From Mycolicibacterium llatzerense (GTDB lineage: Bacteria; Actinomycetota; Actinomycetes; Mycobacteriales; Mycobacteriaceae): a stretch of 64,000 bases of DNA. The notes under the pieces are model-generated. The model was not told the DNA's origin. It did not search any database and saw nothing but the letters and a program-made list of their open reading frames with translations. The translations under genes and the position numbers were made by a program. Where the stretch lies: NCBI RefSeq assembly GCF_000878195.1, contig NZ_JXST01000002.1:124001-188000 (forward strand), in the 5' to 3' direction. Numbering within the stretch: the stretch's first letter is position 1; every line of letters begins with the position of its first letter. Shown here in pieces: positions 8,995-18,088 of the stretch.

Positions 8995-10023
8995 GTGAGC
9001 CGTATTGATACCCACCACCACATGGTCCCGCCGGAATACCGAAAGGTGTTGGACCAGGCCGGTATCGCGGATGCCGGTGGGCGAGCGATGCCGGACTGGA
9101 CCCCGGAGGCATCCTTGGCTGCGATGGCGAAACTCGGTGTCGCCACCGCCATCCTGTCGGTCTCCGCGCCAGGCACAACGATGTTCCCGGCCGTGGCTGA
9201 CGCGGCGGCGCTGGCTCGAGACCTCAACGACTACAGCGCAGAACTGGTTACCGCCCAGCCGGATCGGTTCGGGTTCTTCGCCACGCTGCCGATGCCGCAC
9301 CTGGATGCCTCCGTCGCTGAGTCGGTGCGTGCGCTCGACGAATTGGGTGTGGACGGGGTGTTCTTGCTCGCCAACAGCGTCGGGACCTATGTCGGTGCGA
9401 CGGGCCAGGACGCGTTGTTCGCGGAGCTCGACGCGCGGTCGGCGGCGGTGTTCATCCACCCCGCCGAGCTGCCGGGCCCCACGGTCGACGGAGTGCTGCC
9501 CTTCGCCGCCGACTTCCTGCTGGACACCAGCCGGGCGGCGTACCTGCTGGTGCGCAACGGTATTCGACGCCGCTACCCGAACATCCGGTTCATCCTCAGC
9601 CATGCCGGCGGGTTCGTCCCGTATGCGTCCTATCGCATGGCGATGGGTATCGCCAGTGATGTCGGCGGCAGCCCGGCTGACCACCTCGACGACTTCGCTG
9701 GCTTCTACTTCGATACCGCACTGTCGTCCACGGCGGCCGCGCTGCCGTCGCTGCTGGCTTTCGCGAAGCCGGGCCACGTCACCTTCGGCTCGGATTTCCC
9801 ATTCGCGCCTGTAGAGGTCAGTCAGCTGTTCGCGGCCGGGCTGGAGTCATACGGGGGATTGGACGATGCCGGGCGGCGCGCGATCGATCGCACGAATGCG
9901 CTGGCGCTTTTTCCGCGGCTGGGTGTCGCCCCGACGCCGGCGGCGCCGTCGCTCGTTGACCAGGCCCGGCATGCGGCGAGTAGGGCGGTGATGCGCGGCG
10001 TGGCGCGGCTGATGACGGGGTAG
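8995..10023 (+). CDS. Amidohydrolase-2 family protein (ACMSD / decarboxylase-like)
   Basis: 342 residues; GTG 8995 is chosen because AAGGAG (8983-8988) precedes it. The N-terminal metal motif is IDTHHHM, FILSHAGGF supplies the middle His, and GSDFPFAPVE the Asp. These are the landmarks of the ACMSD subgroup, which removes carboxylates from aromatic or ring-opened acids without a cofactor other than metal. As the last gene of the ring-cleavage operon it probably decarboxylates or hydrolyses a pathway intermediate; the substrate is unknown. It converges on the acyl-CoA dehydrogenase gene with a hairpin between. Confidence 0.85.
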   Translation: MSRIDTHHHMVPPEYRKVLDQAGIADAGGRAMPDWTPEASLAAMAKLGVATAILSVSAPGTTMFPAVADAAALARDLNDYSAELVTAQPDRFGFFATLPMPHLDASVAESVRALDELGVDGVFLLANSVGTYVGATGQDALFAELDARSAAVFIHPAELPGPTVDGVLPFAADFLLDTSRAAYLLVRNGIRRRYPNIRFILSHAGGFVPYASYRMAMGIASDVGGSPADHLDDFAGFYFDTALSSTAAALPSLLAFAKPGHVTFGSDFPFAPVEVSQLFAAGLESYGGLDDAGRRAIDRTNALALFPRLGVAPTPAAPSLVDQARHAASRAVMRGVARLMTG

Positions 10024-10038
10024 GGGCGAGAGCTCTGC

Positions 10039-10059
10039 CTAGAGGTTCCCTACCTCTAG
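10039..10059. terminator. Hairpin between convergent genes
   Basis: CTAGAGGT (10039-10046) and ACCTCTAG (10052-10059) form a perfect 8-bp stem with a TCCCT loop. It includes the stop codon of the minus-strand acyl-CoA dehydrogenase and lies 15 bp after the plus-strand amidohydrolase stop. No T-run follows, so it is a weak candidate bidirectional terminator. Confidence 0.45.
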
Positions 10060-11340
10060 TTCGAGATACTCGGCGTACTTGGCTTGTGCCGCTTCACGTT
10101 TGCCCGGCAGCCACTCGGTCGGCCACAGCTCGTCGGTGCCGGTGTAGTCGCGCAGCACCTGCTTGGCGACCGTGACCTTGTGCACCTCGGTCGGTCCGTC
10201 GGCCAGCCCCATCACCGCGGCGCCGGCAACCATGCCCAGGAACGGCACCTCATTGGTGACCCCGAGGGCACCGTGCACTTGCATTGCGCGCCAGGCGATG
10301 TCGTGCAGCACCGTCGGCATGACGACCTTGACCGCGGCGATGTCCTTGCGGACCTTCTTGTAGTCGTTGTACTTGTCGATCTTCCACGCGGTGTGCAGCA
10401 CGAACAGTCGGAACTGCTGCAGCTGCGCCCAGGAGTCGGCGATGAAGCCCTGCACGGCCTGTTTGTCGGCCAGTAGGCTGCCCGCGGTGTGCCGCGACAG
10501 CGCCCGCTCGCACATCATGTCGAGCGCCTTCTGCGACAGCCCGATGGTGCGCATCGCGTGGTGGATGCGGCCGCCGCCGAGGCGCGTCTGCGCGATGACG
10601 AAGGCCTGGCCCTCACCGCCGAGCACGGCCGAATTCGGCACGCGCACATTGTCGTAATGAATCAGGGCGTGTGAGCCGTGGCCGTCGGATTCCCCGTAGA
10701 TCGCTGAGTTGCGGATGATGTTGACGCCCGGGGTGTCAGTGGGGACGAGGAACATCGACATGCCCTGGTACGGGCTGACGTCGGGGTTGGTCACCACCAT
10801 GACGATCAGGAACGTGGAGGTCGACGCGTTGGAGGAGAAGAACTTGTAGCCGTTGATCACCCAGTCGTCGCCGTCGCGCACGGCGGAGGTGGTGAACTGC
10901 GTCGGGTCGGCACCGCCCTGTGGCTCGGTCATCGAATAACACGAGAAGACCTCGCCGTTGAGCAACGGCCGCAGGTACTGCTCCTTCTGCTCCGGGGTGC
11001 CGTAGTGCGCGATGATCTCCGCGTTGCCGGTGTCCGGGGCCTGACAGCCGAAGATGATCGGCGCCCACTGGCTGCGCCCCAGAATCTCGTTGAGCAGCGC
11101 CAGTTTCAGTTGCCCGAAGCCCTGGCCGCCGAGTTCGGGGCCAAGGTGGGTGGCCCACAAGCCTTTTCGACGCACCTGTTCCTTGAGCGGGTCGACGACC
11201 CGGCGCCGGGTCTCGTCGAGCGCGGTGTACTGCAGGTGCGGCCAGATCAGGTCGAGCGGCTCGACTTCGTCGCGCACGAAGGCGTCGGCCCAGTCCAGGA
11301 GTTCCTGGAACTCCGGATCGGTTTCGAAATCCCAAGCCAT
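10039..11340 (-). CDS. Acyl-CoA dehydrogenase (FadE, ACAD10/11-like)
   Basis: 433 residues from ATG 11340, preceded by GGAGG. N-terminal helical domain, then the FAD/substrate segment CYSMTEPQGGADPTQF, DDWVINGYKFFSSNAS in the beta domain, and the C-terminal helices with MQVHGALGVTNE. The motif LADGPTEVHK near the end puts an Asp-Gly where classical short-chain enzymes have the catalytic Glu-Gly, as in ACAD10/11-type enzymes that can act on unusual acyl-CoAs. It is a single-gene unit with its own 90-bp upstream gap. The substrate is unknown. Confidence 0.9.
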   Translation of the reverse strand: MAWDFETDPEFQELLDWADAFVRDEVEPLDLIWPHLQYTALDETRRRVVDPLKEQVRRKGLWATHLGPELGGQGFGQLKLALLNEILGRSQWAPIIFGCQAPDTGNAEIIAHYGTPEQKEQYLRPLLNGEVFSCYSMTEPQGGADPTQFTTSAVRDGDDWVINGYKFFSSNASTSTFLIVMVVTNPDVSPYQGMSMFLVPTDTPGVNIIRNSAIYGESDGHGSHALIHYDNVRVPNSAVLGGEGQAFVIAQTRLGGGRIHHAMRTIGLSQKALDMMCERALSRHTAGSLLADKQAVQGFIADSWAQLQQFRLFVLHTAWKIDKYNDYKKVRKDIAAVKVVMPTVLHDIAWRAMQVHGALGVTNEVPFLGMVAGAAVMGLADGPTEVHKVTVAKQVLRDYTGTDELWPTEWLPGKREAAQAKYAEYLELEVGNL

Positions 11341-11430
11341 ACGGCCTCCTTCAGTTCAGCCCACCGCGTCAGAAACAACCCCGCCTCTGTTTGTAACGCA
11401 CCCGAACGGGTTTGGGAACGCCCAGCAGAA

Positions 11431-12048
11431 TCAGGCCGGTGCCAACGAGTAGGTGTTGCCGAGGTTGTCCTGGGTGACGTGGGCGTCGTCGATGGTGGTG
11501 TCGATACTCAGCGGGCTGGTCAGGCTCGACGTCCGATAGTTCCATCCGTCGGGCAGCTGCAGTCGGGCACCGAGCTCCGGCAGGTCCGACAGCGATAGCG
11601 TCGGGTCGACGGTCTGGCTCCAGGACTGCATGACCCAGCGCTGCCCCTGCGGATCGAGCAGTTCGAAGACCGGCCGCCCGGCGCCGAACACGAACACCGT
11701 GCGGCGGCTGACCTTGTTCAGGCTGTAGGGCGCCGGGTTCATCGACGACAGTTGCACCGTCGCCTGCTGCAGCATCTCGATGCCGCCGAACGTCTTCTTC
11801 TCGCCGACGTCCTCGCGGGTTTTCACGATCTCGCTCATCAGCCAGTACCGGGGGCCGTTGAGCAAAGCGGCGGCGACCCCGTTCTCACTTGCGAGGCCCT
11901 GCGGGTTGAGCGCCGACCAGGCGTCCTGTGGGCAGTCGTTGAGCGGGTAGGTGTTGAACACCGCGACCTGGGGCCCGGTGGGTGTCTGGGAGACCAGCAG
12001 AACTTCGCCGTAGCGCTTGCCGAACGTATCGGCCGGAGAATTGTCCAT
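11431..12048 (-). CDS. Conserved hypothetical protein
   Basis: 205 residues from ATG 12048. I do not recognise a domain. The sequence is soluble-looking, begins MDNSPADTFGKRYGEVLLVS and contains NTYPLNDCPQDAWSAL and a C-terminal part rich in beta-strand patterns (GRPVFELLDPQGQRWVMQSW). There is no signal peptide or membrane segment. The start is uncertain because no good ribosome binding site is seen; an in-frame ATG near 12099 would add about 17 residues. It is transcribed divergently from the MmpL gene. Confidence 0.75.
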   Translation of the reverse strand: MDNSPADTFGKRYGEVLLVSQTPTGPQVAVFNTYPLNDCPQDAWSALNPQGLASENGVAAALLNGPRYWLMSEIVKTREDVGEKKTFGGIEMLQQATVQLSSMNPAPYSLNKVSRRTVFVFGAGRPVFELLDPQGQRWVMQSWSQTVDPTLSLSDLPELGARLQLPDGWNYRTSSLTSPLSIDTTIDDAHVTQDNLGNTYSLAPA

Positions 12049-12127
12049 CCCGTCAACGCTACGGCCGAAATCGCGGCAAAAGACCCCGATTTGTCCCATT
12101 TCGTGGGAGGTAGAGGCGCATTTTGTG

Positions 12128-12166
12128 TATCCGCTATGGATAAAAGTTTGGTGAGCTAGGTATATT
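12128..12166. promoter_or_regulatory. Palindrome and possible -10 between hypothetical gene and MmpL
   Basis: TATCCGCTATGGATA (12128-12142) is an interrupted palindrome, and TATATT at 12161-12166 resembles a mycobacterial -10 for the plus-strand MmpL gene. The 195-bp gap is distinctly more AT-rich than its surroundings. The site is a candidate operator; no -35 could be fixed. Confidence 0.35.
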
Positions 12167-12243
12167 TCGCGCGACAGTGATTGTGTAACGCCGCCGAGCT
12201 CCATTTCCATGGACCTGTCGGGCCTGATGGAAGGGTGCCCCGC

Positions 12244-15096
12244 GTGAGTGCCACCAACACCGAACGATCCAAGATCGGCCACCTGATCTGGGTGCTGGCG
12301 ATACCGATCGTGATCGGCTGGTTTGCGCTCAACGTCGCCACCAACACGCTGGTCCCGCCGCTGGAGAAGGTCGGCGAGGCACACACCGTCGGGCTGAGCG
12401 CCAAGGACGGCCCGGCGATGATCGCGATGAAGCAGATCGGCGCCAACTTCCAGGAGTTCGATTCCGACAGCAACGCGATGATCGTGCTGGAGGGGGACCA
12501 GCCGCTCGGCGCCGAGGCACACCACTACTACGACGGTCTCGTCGCGAAGCTGACTGCCAACACCGAGCATGTCGAGCACGTCGCGGACTTCTGGAGTGAC
12601 CCGCTGACCGCGGTCGGCTCACAGAGCGCCGACGGCAAGGCCGCGTACGTCCAGGTCTACCTGCGTGGCAACCAGGGCGAGACGAAGGCCAACGACTCCG
12701 TCGCCTCGGTCCGGCAGATCGTCGCCGACTCCAAGCCACCGGCCGGGCTCCACGTGTTCGTCACCGGCGGCGCCCCGCTGGTGTCCGACCAGCACCACGC
12801 CGGCGACAAGAGCGTCGCCAAGGTCACCGCCATCACCTTGCTGGTGATCGCCGTGATGCTGCTGGTCGTCTACCGGTCGATCATGACGATGATCCTGATC
12901 CTGCTGATGGTCTTCCTCGAACTCGGCGCCGCCCGCGGTGTCGTCGCGTTCCTGGCCAACGCGAATGTCATCGGCCTGTCGACGTTCGCCGTCAACCTGC
13001 TGACGCTGATGGTGATCGCGGCCGGCACCGACTACGCCATCTTCGCCATCGGGCGCTACCAGGAAGCGCGCGGCGACAAAGAAGACCGCGTGCAGGCCTA
13101 CGACACCATGTTCCGCGGGACGGCACACGTGGTCCTGGGATCCGGGTTGACGATCGCCGGCGCCATGCTGTGCCTGAGCTTCACCCGGCTGCCGTACTTC
13201 CAGACCATGGGCGTGCCCTGTGCGATCGGCACCCTCGTGGCCGTCGTCGCGGCCCTGACGCTCGGCCCCGCCGTCATCAAGATCGGCAGCCGGTTCGGCC
13301 GCTTCGAACCGAAGCGCCCGATCCAGTCCCGCGGCTGGCGTCGTGTCGGCGTCCTGGTGGTGCGCTGGCCGGGACCGGTGCTCGTCGCCACGCTGGCGCT
13401 CGCCCTTGTCGGACTCGTGACGCTGCCCGGTTACAAGACGAACTACGACGCCCGCCGCTACGTGCCGGCCGAGCTGACGGCCAACGTCGGATATACCGCG
13501 GCCGAACGGCATTTCAGCGCGTCCCGGATGAATCCCGAGCTGCTGATGGTGCAGAGCGATCACGATCTGCGGAACTCGGCAGACTTCCTGGTGATCAACA
13601 AGATCGCCAAGGCCATCGTGCACACCCAGGGCGTCGCGCGGGTGCAGACGATCACCCGCCCCGACGGAAAACCCATCAAGCACACGACGATTCCGTTCAT
13701 CATGGGCATGCAGGCCGTCACGTCGAAGATGACGGAGAAGTACCAGCTGGATTCGATGGCCAACATGCTGCAACAGGCGAACGACATGCAGGTCAGCATC
13801 GACACGATGACCAAGATGCAGTCCATCACCACGCAGATGGCCGCCACGACGCACGACATGTCGATGAAGACGGCCAACATGGCGCTCGATATCGCCGAAT
13901 TGCGGGACCACATCTCCGATTTCGACGATCTGCTCCGGCCGGTTCGGAACTACCTGTACTGGGAACCGCACTGCTACGACATCCCGATGTGCTGGTCGAC
14001 GCGGGCGCTGTTCGACACCCTCGACGGCATCGACGTCATGACCGACGACATCCAGACCCTGGTGCCGGATCTGATGAAGCTGGACAAGCTGACGGCCGAG
14101 ATGGTCACGGTGATGCCGCCGCAGATCGAGGTCATGAAGAACATGAAGCACTACATGCTGACCATGTACCAGACCCAGAAGGGTCAGGTGGATCAGCGTG
14201 CGGCCTCGTCGGACAACGCGGCGGCGATGGGCGAGGCGTTCGACAACTCGCTGAACGACGAAAGCTTCTACCTGCCACCGGAAGCCTTCGACAACAAGGA
14301 CTTCAAGCGCGGCATGAAGAACTTCATCTCGCCGGACGGCAAGTCGGTGCGCTTCATCATTCAGCACGAAGGCGACCCGGCGACGCCGGACGGCATCGCC
14401 CACGTCGACCCGATCAAGCAGGCTGCCAAGGAAGCCATCAAGGGCACGCCACTGGAGGGCTCCAAGATCTATCTGGCCGGCACCGCGGCCACCTACAAGG
14501 ACATGCACGACGGCGCGCAGTACGACCTGATGATCGCCGGAATCGCCGCGGTGTCACTGATTTTCATCATCATGCTGCTCATCACCCGAAGCATGGTCGC
14601 GGCGGGCGTGATCGTCGGCACCGTGCTGCTGTCGCTGGGCGCGTCGTTCGGTATGTCGGTTCTGTTGTGGCAGCACCTGATCGGCCTCGAGCTGCACTGG
14701 ATGGTGCTGCCCATGTCGGTCATCCTGCTGCTGGCGGTGGGCTCCGACTACAACCTGCTGCTGGTGTCGCGGTTCAAGGAAGAGCTGTCGGGCGGTCTGA
14801 AGACCGGCATCATCCGCTCGATGGCGGGCACCGGATCGGTGGTCACCTCAGCCGGTCTGGTGTTCGCGGCCACGATGGCGTCGTTCGCCTTCAGCGACCT
14901 GAAGGTCATGGCGCAGGTCGGTACGACCATCGCGCTGGGCCTGCTGTTCGACACCCTGATCGTCCGGTCGTTCATGACCCCGGCCATCGCGGCGATGCTG
15001 GGCCGGTGGTTCTGGTGGCCGAAGTTCGTTCGCCCGGAGGCATCCGAGCGGCGGTTGGCGGCCATCGGAATTCAGCCGGCCGTGGCCGGCAAGTAA
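12244..15096 (+). CDS. MmpL-family RND transporter
   Basis: 950 residues from GTG 12244, after GGAAGGG. Layout: TM1 ([19 protein letters not shown]), a large extracytoplasmic loop, TM2-6 with the proton-relay motif [14 protein letters not shown], a long second periplasmic domain with an Ala/Met-rich helical-hairpin section (about 490-640), then TM7-12 with the second relay motif [12 protein letters not shown]. The Asp-Tyr pairs in both halves are the signature of active MmpL proton-driven exporters. Size and the helical periplasmic insert resemble MmpL4/5-type lipid or siderophore exporters more than MmpL3. No mmpS gene is adjacent; the nearest MmpS-like gene is 33 kb away. It ends 9 bp before a long hairpin. 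Confidence 0.93.
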   Translation: MSATNTERSKIGHLIWVLAIPIVIGWFALNVATNTLVPPLEKVGEAHTVGLSAKDGPAMIAMKQIGANFQEFDSDSNAMIVLEGDQPLGAEAHHYYDGLVAKLTANTEHVEHVADFWSDPLTAVGSQSADGKAAYVQVYLRGNQGETKANDSVASVRQIVADSKPPAGLHVFVTGGAPLVSDQHHAGDKSVAKVTAITLLVIAVMLLVVYRSIMTMILILLMVFLELGAARGVVAFLANANVIGLSTFAVNLLTLMVIAAGTDYAIFAIGRYQEARGDKEDRVQAYDTMFRGTAHVVLGSGLTIAGAMLCLSFTRLPYFQTMGVPCAIGTLVAVVAALTLGPAVIKIGSRFGRFEPKRPIQSRGWRRVGVLVVRWPGPVLVATLALALVGLVTLPGYKTNYDARRYVPAELTANVGYTAAERHFSASRMNPELLMVQSDHDLRNSADFLVINKIAKAIVHTQGVARVQTITRPDGKPIKHTTIPFIMGMQAVTSKMTEKYQLDSMANMLQQANDMQVSIDTMTKMQSITTQMAATTHDMSMKTANMALDIAELRDHISDFDDLLRPVRNYLYWEPHCYDIPMCWSTRALFDTLDGIDVMTDDIQTLVPDLMKLDKLTAEMVTVMPPQIEVMKNMKHYMLTMYQTQKGQVDQRAASSDNAAAMGEAFDNSLNDESFYLPPEAFDNKDFKRGMKNFISPDGKSVRFIIQHEGDPATPDGIAHVDPIKQAAKEAIKGTPLEGSKIYLAGTAATYKDMHDGAQYDLMIAGIAAVSLIFIIMLLITRSMVAAGVIVGTVLLSLGASFGMSVLLWQHLIGLELHWMVLPMSVILLLAVGSDYNLLLVSRFKEELSGGLKTGIIRSMAGTGSVVTSAGLVFAATMASFAFSDLKVMAQVGTTIALGLLFDTLIVRSFMTPAIAAMLGRWFWWPKFVRPEASERRLAAIGIQPAVAGK

Positions 15097-15105
15097 CTGT
15101 CTTCC

Positions 15106-15166
15106 CGCGAGCAGACGCAAAACTGTCGCAAAACCAGGGTTTGCGACAGTTTTACGTCTGTTCGCG
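15106..15166. repeat. Long intergenic hairpin, copy A of a three-copy family
   Basis: Arms of 27 nt at 15106-15132 and 15140-15166 around a 7-nt loop (ACCAGGG). They pair fully except for two G.T wobbles. The outer part begins CGCGAGCAGACG. The same outer part is found in copies at 33792 and 55653, while the inner arm (CTGTCGCAAA here) differs. It lies between the convergent MmpL and TetR genes, and its right arm encodes the last TetR codons and stop. Likely a bidirectional terminator or a dispersed hairpin element. Confidence 0.8.
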
Positions 15167-15757
15167 GAGGGACGCGACCAGCTCGGCGGTCATCTGGCGG
15201 GCCAGGGTGATCGGGGCGGTCGACCGGTCGAGCTTGGACGCGGTCAGGGCGCCGTCGTAGATGAGCTGAATGCGCGCAGCGGTCGTGGCGGCATTCGGCA
15301 CTGCGGCGTCCCGCAGGAGTGCACTCAGCTGCTCGCGCATCCATAGCCGGTGCGCCCGTACCGGGTCGAGGGTGTCGCCCGGGAACTCGGTGGCCGCATT
15401 GGCGTAGAGACAGCCGCGGAACTGGCGTTTGCGTGCCGCGGCGGCCGCGAGGTCGAAGAACGCCAACAGCTTCTCCACCGGATCCTCGAGCCCGGATGTC
15501 TTCGTATTCCAGCGCTTGCGATCAGCCTGATCCAATTCATTCAGGTACGCGATGACCAACGCGTCCTTCGACCCGTACGAGCTGTACAGGCTGGCCTTGG
15601 CCACCCCCGCCTCGCGCAGGATCGTGTCGATGCCGACGGCGCGAATGCCCTGTGCGGCAAAGAGATTCGACGCCGTGGTGAGGAGTCGCTGAGCCGGCCC
15701 GGCGGGGTCGGTGCGGGGCGCCGGCCGGTCCGGGCGGTGGGTGCGAGTCGCGCTCAT
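15152..15757 (-). CDS. TetR-family regulator of the DUF4242/ABC operon
   Basis: 201 residues. ATG 15757 is chosen because the -10-like TATGGT (15769-15764 on the minus strand) ends 6 nt before it, which would make the mRNA leaderless; upstream in-frame codons would lie upstream of that promoter. HTH: QRLLTTASNLFAAQGIRAVG then REAGVAKASLYSSYGSKDAL (about residues 20-65). The ligand domain resembles the AcrR/TetR_C subgroup seen near oxidoreductase operons. The last residues, LREQT, are encoded in the arm of hairpin copy A. It is divergent from the DUF4242 operon with a palindrome between, so autorepression and control of that operon are likely. Confidence 0.85.
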   Translation of the reverse strand: MSATRTHRPDRPAPRTDPAGPAQRLLTTASNLFAAQGIRAVGIDTILREAGVAKASLYSSYGSKDALVIAYLNELDQADRKRWNTKTSGLEDPVEKLLAFFDLAAAAARKRQFRGCLYANAATEFPGDTLDPVRAHRLWMREQLSALLRDAAVPNAATTAARIQLIYDGALTASKLDRSTAPITLARQMTAELVASLREQT

Positions 15758-15787
15758 ATCTGCACCATAGCCGAGGAACGTCGATAG

Positions 15788-15801
15788 ACAGACCGGTCTG
15801 T
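15788..15801. promoter_or_regulatory. TetR operator ACAGACCGGTCTGT
   Basis: A perfect 14-bp palindrome of the AGACCGGTCT type often bound by TetR proteins. It lies about 30-44 bp before the TetR start, overlapping where its -35 should be (the -10-like TATGGT is at 15764-15769 on the minus strand), and about 50 bp before the divergent DUF4242 start. Confidence 0.75.
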
Positions 15802-15849
15802 TCATGCGAGCGTCGTGATGTCATCGCCACCGACGAACAGGAAGACACC

Positions 15850-16374
15850 GTGACTCTGTACCTCTACGAAATCGCCGGACTGACCGGCCGGGCCGACGTC
15901 GATCAGGCCATCAAGACGCTCGACGCCGAAGTGCACCGGGCCGGCGGCGAACTCATCGAGGCTCAGGTGACCGGACAGCACCGGCTGTTCGTGGTGGCTG
16001 AACTCACTGATGGCCCGCTGGCGATCGACGCGGCTGCGGTTGGCGCCGCAGAACTCACCGGTCCACACGAAGTGCGACTGGTCGGCGCGGAACTGGACCA
16101 GCTGAAAGCCGTCCGCCCGACAGCCGGATACCTGGTCGAGTGGGACCTGCCCGCCGACCTGGACATGGAGAGCTACCTGAGCCGTAAGAAGGCCAATGCG
16201 CCGAAATACGCGGAGGTGCCCGAGGTCAGCTTCCTGCGCACCTACGTGCGGGTCGACATGGACAAGTGCCTGTGTTTCTACGACGCGCCGGACGAGGACG
16301 CGGTGCGGCGGGCGCGCGTGGCCGTGCAGACCCCGATCGATCGGTTGTACGGACTGGAAAGTGGTGGGCAATGA
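15850..16374 (+). CDS. DUF4242-family protein (SCO4226-like, possibly metal-binding)
   Basis: 174 residues, GTG 15850 with AGGAAG upstream. The C-terminal half contains SFLRTYVRVDMDKCLCFYDA followed by DAVRRARVAV, the typical DUF4242 beta-alpha unit with Cys residues; a Streptomyces member is known to bind nickel. The N-terminal half looks like a related ferredoxin-like repeat. It is the first gene of a five- or six-gene operon, with ATGA overlap to the flavoprotein gene. Function in the pathway is not known. Confidence 0.8.
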   Translation: MTLYLYEIAGLTGRADVDQAIKTLDAEVHRAGGELIEAQVTGQHRLFVVAELTDGPLAIDAAAVGAAELTGPHEVRLVGAELDQLKAVRPTAGYLVEWDLPADLDMESYLSRKKANAPKYAEVPEVSFLRTYVRVDMDKCLCFYDAPDEDAVRRARVAVQTPIDRLYGLESGGQ

Positions 16375-17393
16375 CGACTCTGGTGTCCGACGACGTCGCG
16401 ACCAGGTTGGCGCATGTCACGACCGGGGTGGACGCCCGGGCCGGTGACCTGGACGCGGGGCGCACCGACGTCCGTGACGATCTGCGTGCCCTCGGCGCTG
16501 CCGGATTGTTCGGGCTGCGGGACCTGCCCGACTCCGTGCGGGTGATCGAGCAGGTGTCGGCGGTGAGCCTCGCCGCCGGGTTCTCGGCTTGGGCGCATCA
16601 GATGGCGATTCACTACCTCGCCGACCGGCCGGACCTGTCGGAGGCGTTGCTCACCGCACACCGCCCCGGCGTGACCGCCATGGCAGCTGGGCTCAAACAC
16701 GTGGCGGGCCTCGGGCAGCTTCCGATCTTCGCCGGGGAGACGCGTCGTGGACTGCGGCTCAGCGGACCAATCCGCTGGGCGTCCAACGTCTTTGACGACG
16801 CATTGATCGTCCTGCCGGCACGGACCGTCACCGGGCGGTTGTATGTCGTCGCGGTCGACGTGAGCGCGGTCGGCGTGGTGGTCGATCCGGCGCCCGCGCT
16901 GATGGCCTTGGGTAGCACCGGGTCGACGTCGCTACGCCTGGAAGAGGTCGAGGTGAACGCGGACCGCATCATCAGCGCCGACCTCACCGGGTTCGTCCGC
17001 GGGATCAAGCCGACGTTCTTGCTGCTGCAGACCGCATTCTGCGTCGGGGTCACCGGTGCGGCACTGACCGCTGCCCGTAGTGCGACCGACGCGCTGGCCG
17101 CCCAGTTCGACGGTGACCTCGCCGATCTGAAGGCGCAAGCCCAACGCAACCGTCGCCGCCTCTACGAATTCGCTTCGGCGCCAGGAGAAGCCGAACTGGC
17201 CGACGTGATCCGGCTCCGGCTGGACGCCGCCAACGTTGCGGTGGCGGCGACCCGTCTGGAATCGGCCCTGGCTGGTGGACAGGGCTATCGCGCCGGGACG
17301 GCGGCCAATCGCCGGTTCCGCGAAGCAGCTTTTCTGCCCGTGCAATCACCATCGGAAGGACAACTGAGGTGGGAACTGAAGCAGTACGAATAA
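16371..17393 (+). CDS. Acyl-CoA-dehydrogenase-fold flavoprotein (SfnB/DszC-like)
   Basis: 340 residues. The three-part acyl-CoA dehydrogenase fold is recognisable (VIEQVSAVSLAAGFSAWAHQ in helix 3-4, GLRLSGPIRWASNVFDDALI in the beta domain, a C-terminal helical bundle), but the protein is short and lacks the usual catalytic Glu. This fits FMN-dependent monooxygenase relatives such as SfnB/DszC that desulfonate or oxidise sulfur compounds. Its start overlaps the DUF4242 stop and its end overlaps the ABC ATPase by 25 bp, so it is tightly linked to the transporter. Role in using an imported organosulfur or similar compound is inference. Confidence 0.75.
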   Translation: MTTLVSDDVATRLAHVTTGVDARAGDLDAGRTDVRDDLRALGAAGLFGLRDLPDSVRVIEQVSAVSLAAGFSAWAHQMAIHYLADRPDLSEALLTAHRPGVTAMAAGLKHVAGLGQLPIFAGETRRGLRLSGPIRWASNVFDDALIVLPARTVTGRLYVVAVDVSAVGVVVDPAPALMALGSTGSTSLRLEEVEVNADRIISADLTGFVRGIKPTFLLLQTAFCVGVTGAALTAARSATDALAAQFDGDLADLKAQAQRNRRRLYEFASAPGEAELADVIRLRLDAANVAVAATRLESALAGGQGYRAGTAANRRFREAAFLPVQSPSEGQLRWELKQYE

Positions 17394-18088
17394 CAGCGGG
17401 CAGCAAGAGATTCGGCGACAGCATGGTGCTCGACGGCATCGATCTGGCCGTCGAAGCGGGGGAGTTCGTCGCCGTGCTCGGGCGCAGCGGCAGCGGGAAA
17501 TCGACGCTGCTACGCGTGCTGGCCGGCCTGGAATCGCTGAGCTCGGGAACCGTCAGCTGGCCCGCCAGCGGCGAGCAGCCACACATCGGGGTGGTTTTCC
17601 AGGACGCGCTGCTGATGCCATGGCTGACGGTGCTGGGCAACGTCTCCTACGCGCGACGATTCGCACGCCGACGCAGTGGATTCGACGCGGACTATGCCGC
17701 CGAACTGATGCGGCGCTTCGGCGTCGACGAGCTCGCTGACCGCTATCCCGACCAGCTCTCCGGCGGGCAGGCCCAACGCGTGGCCATCCTGCGCGCGGTG
17801 GCGACCCGGCCTCAGTTGCTCCTGCTCGATGAACCGTTCAGCGCACTGGACCCGGCGACACGTGCCGACTTGCAGCAGTGGTTGACCACGCTCACAACCG
17901 AATTGGGTGTCACGGTGCTGCTGGTCACCCATGACGTCGAGGAGGCGCTGGCCCTCGCGCAGCGCGTCGTCCTGCTGGCGGACGGCGGCCGCATCCGTCG
18001 CCAATGGCACCTGGGTGAAGCGGACCGACCGGGGCTGCGTGACGAAATCCTCAGCCATTACCGGGTTTCCGAACTGTGGGTGGCATGA
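17369..18088 (+). CDS. ABC transporter ATP-binding subunit (SsuB/NitT/TauT type)
   Basis: 239 residues from GTG 17369. Walker A GRSGSGKSTLL (about 38-48), Q-loop VVFQDALLMPWLTV, signature LSGGQAQRVAILRA, Walker B LLLLDEPFSALD, and the H-loop LLVTHDVEEA. The MPWLTVLGNV stretch after the Q-loop is characteristic of the nitrate/sulfonate/taurine importer subfamily. It energises import with the binding protein and permease encoded immediately downstream (ATGA overlaps). Confidence 0.93.
   Translation: MGTEAVRITAGSKRFGDSMVLDGIDLAVEAGEFVAVLGRSGSGKSTLLRVLAGLESLSSGTVSWPASGEQPHIGVVFQDALLMPWLTVLGNVSYARRFARRRSGFDADYAAELMRRFGVDELADRYPDQLSGGQAQRVAILRAVATRPQLLLLDEPFSALDPATRADLQQWLTTLTTELGVTVLLVTHDVEEALALAQRVVLLADGGRIRRQWHLGEADRPGLRDEILSHYRVSELWVA

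Noticed and set aside
11431..12579. 382-codon form of the hypothetical protein
   Set aside because: The extra N-terminal part runs across the intergenic region and is antisense to the MmpL start. The conserved-looking part begins near 12048.
12619..15260. Long frames overlapping MmpL (629 codons on -, 696 codons on + in another frame)
   Set aside because: The MmpL frame has complete membrane and relay motifs. The others are Arg/His/Gly-rich shadows of GC-biased codons without family features.
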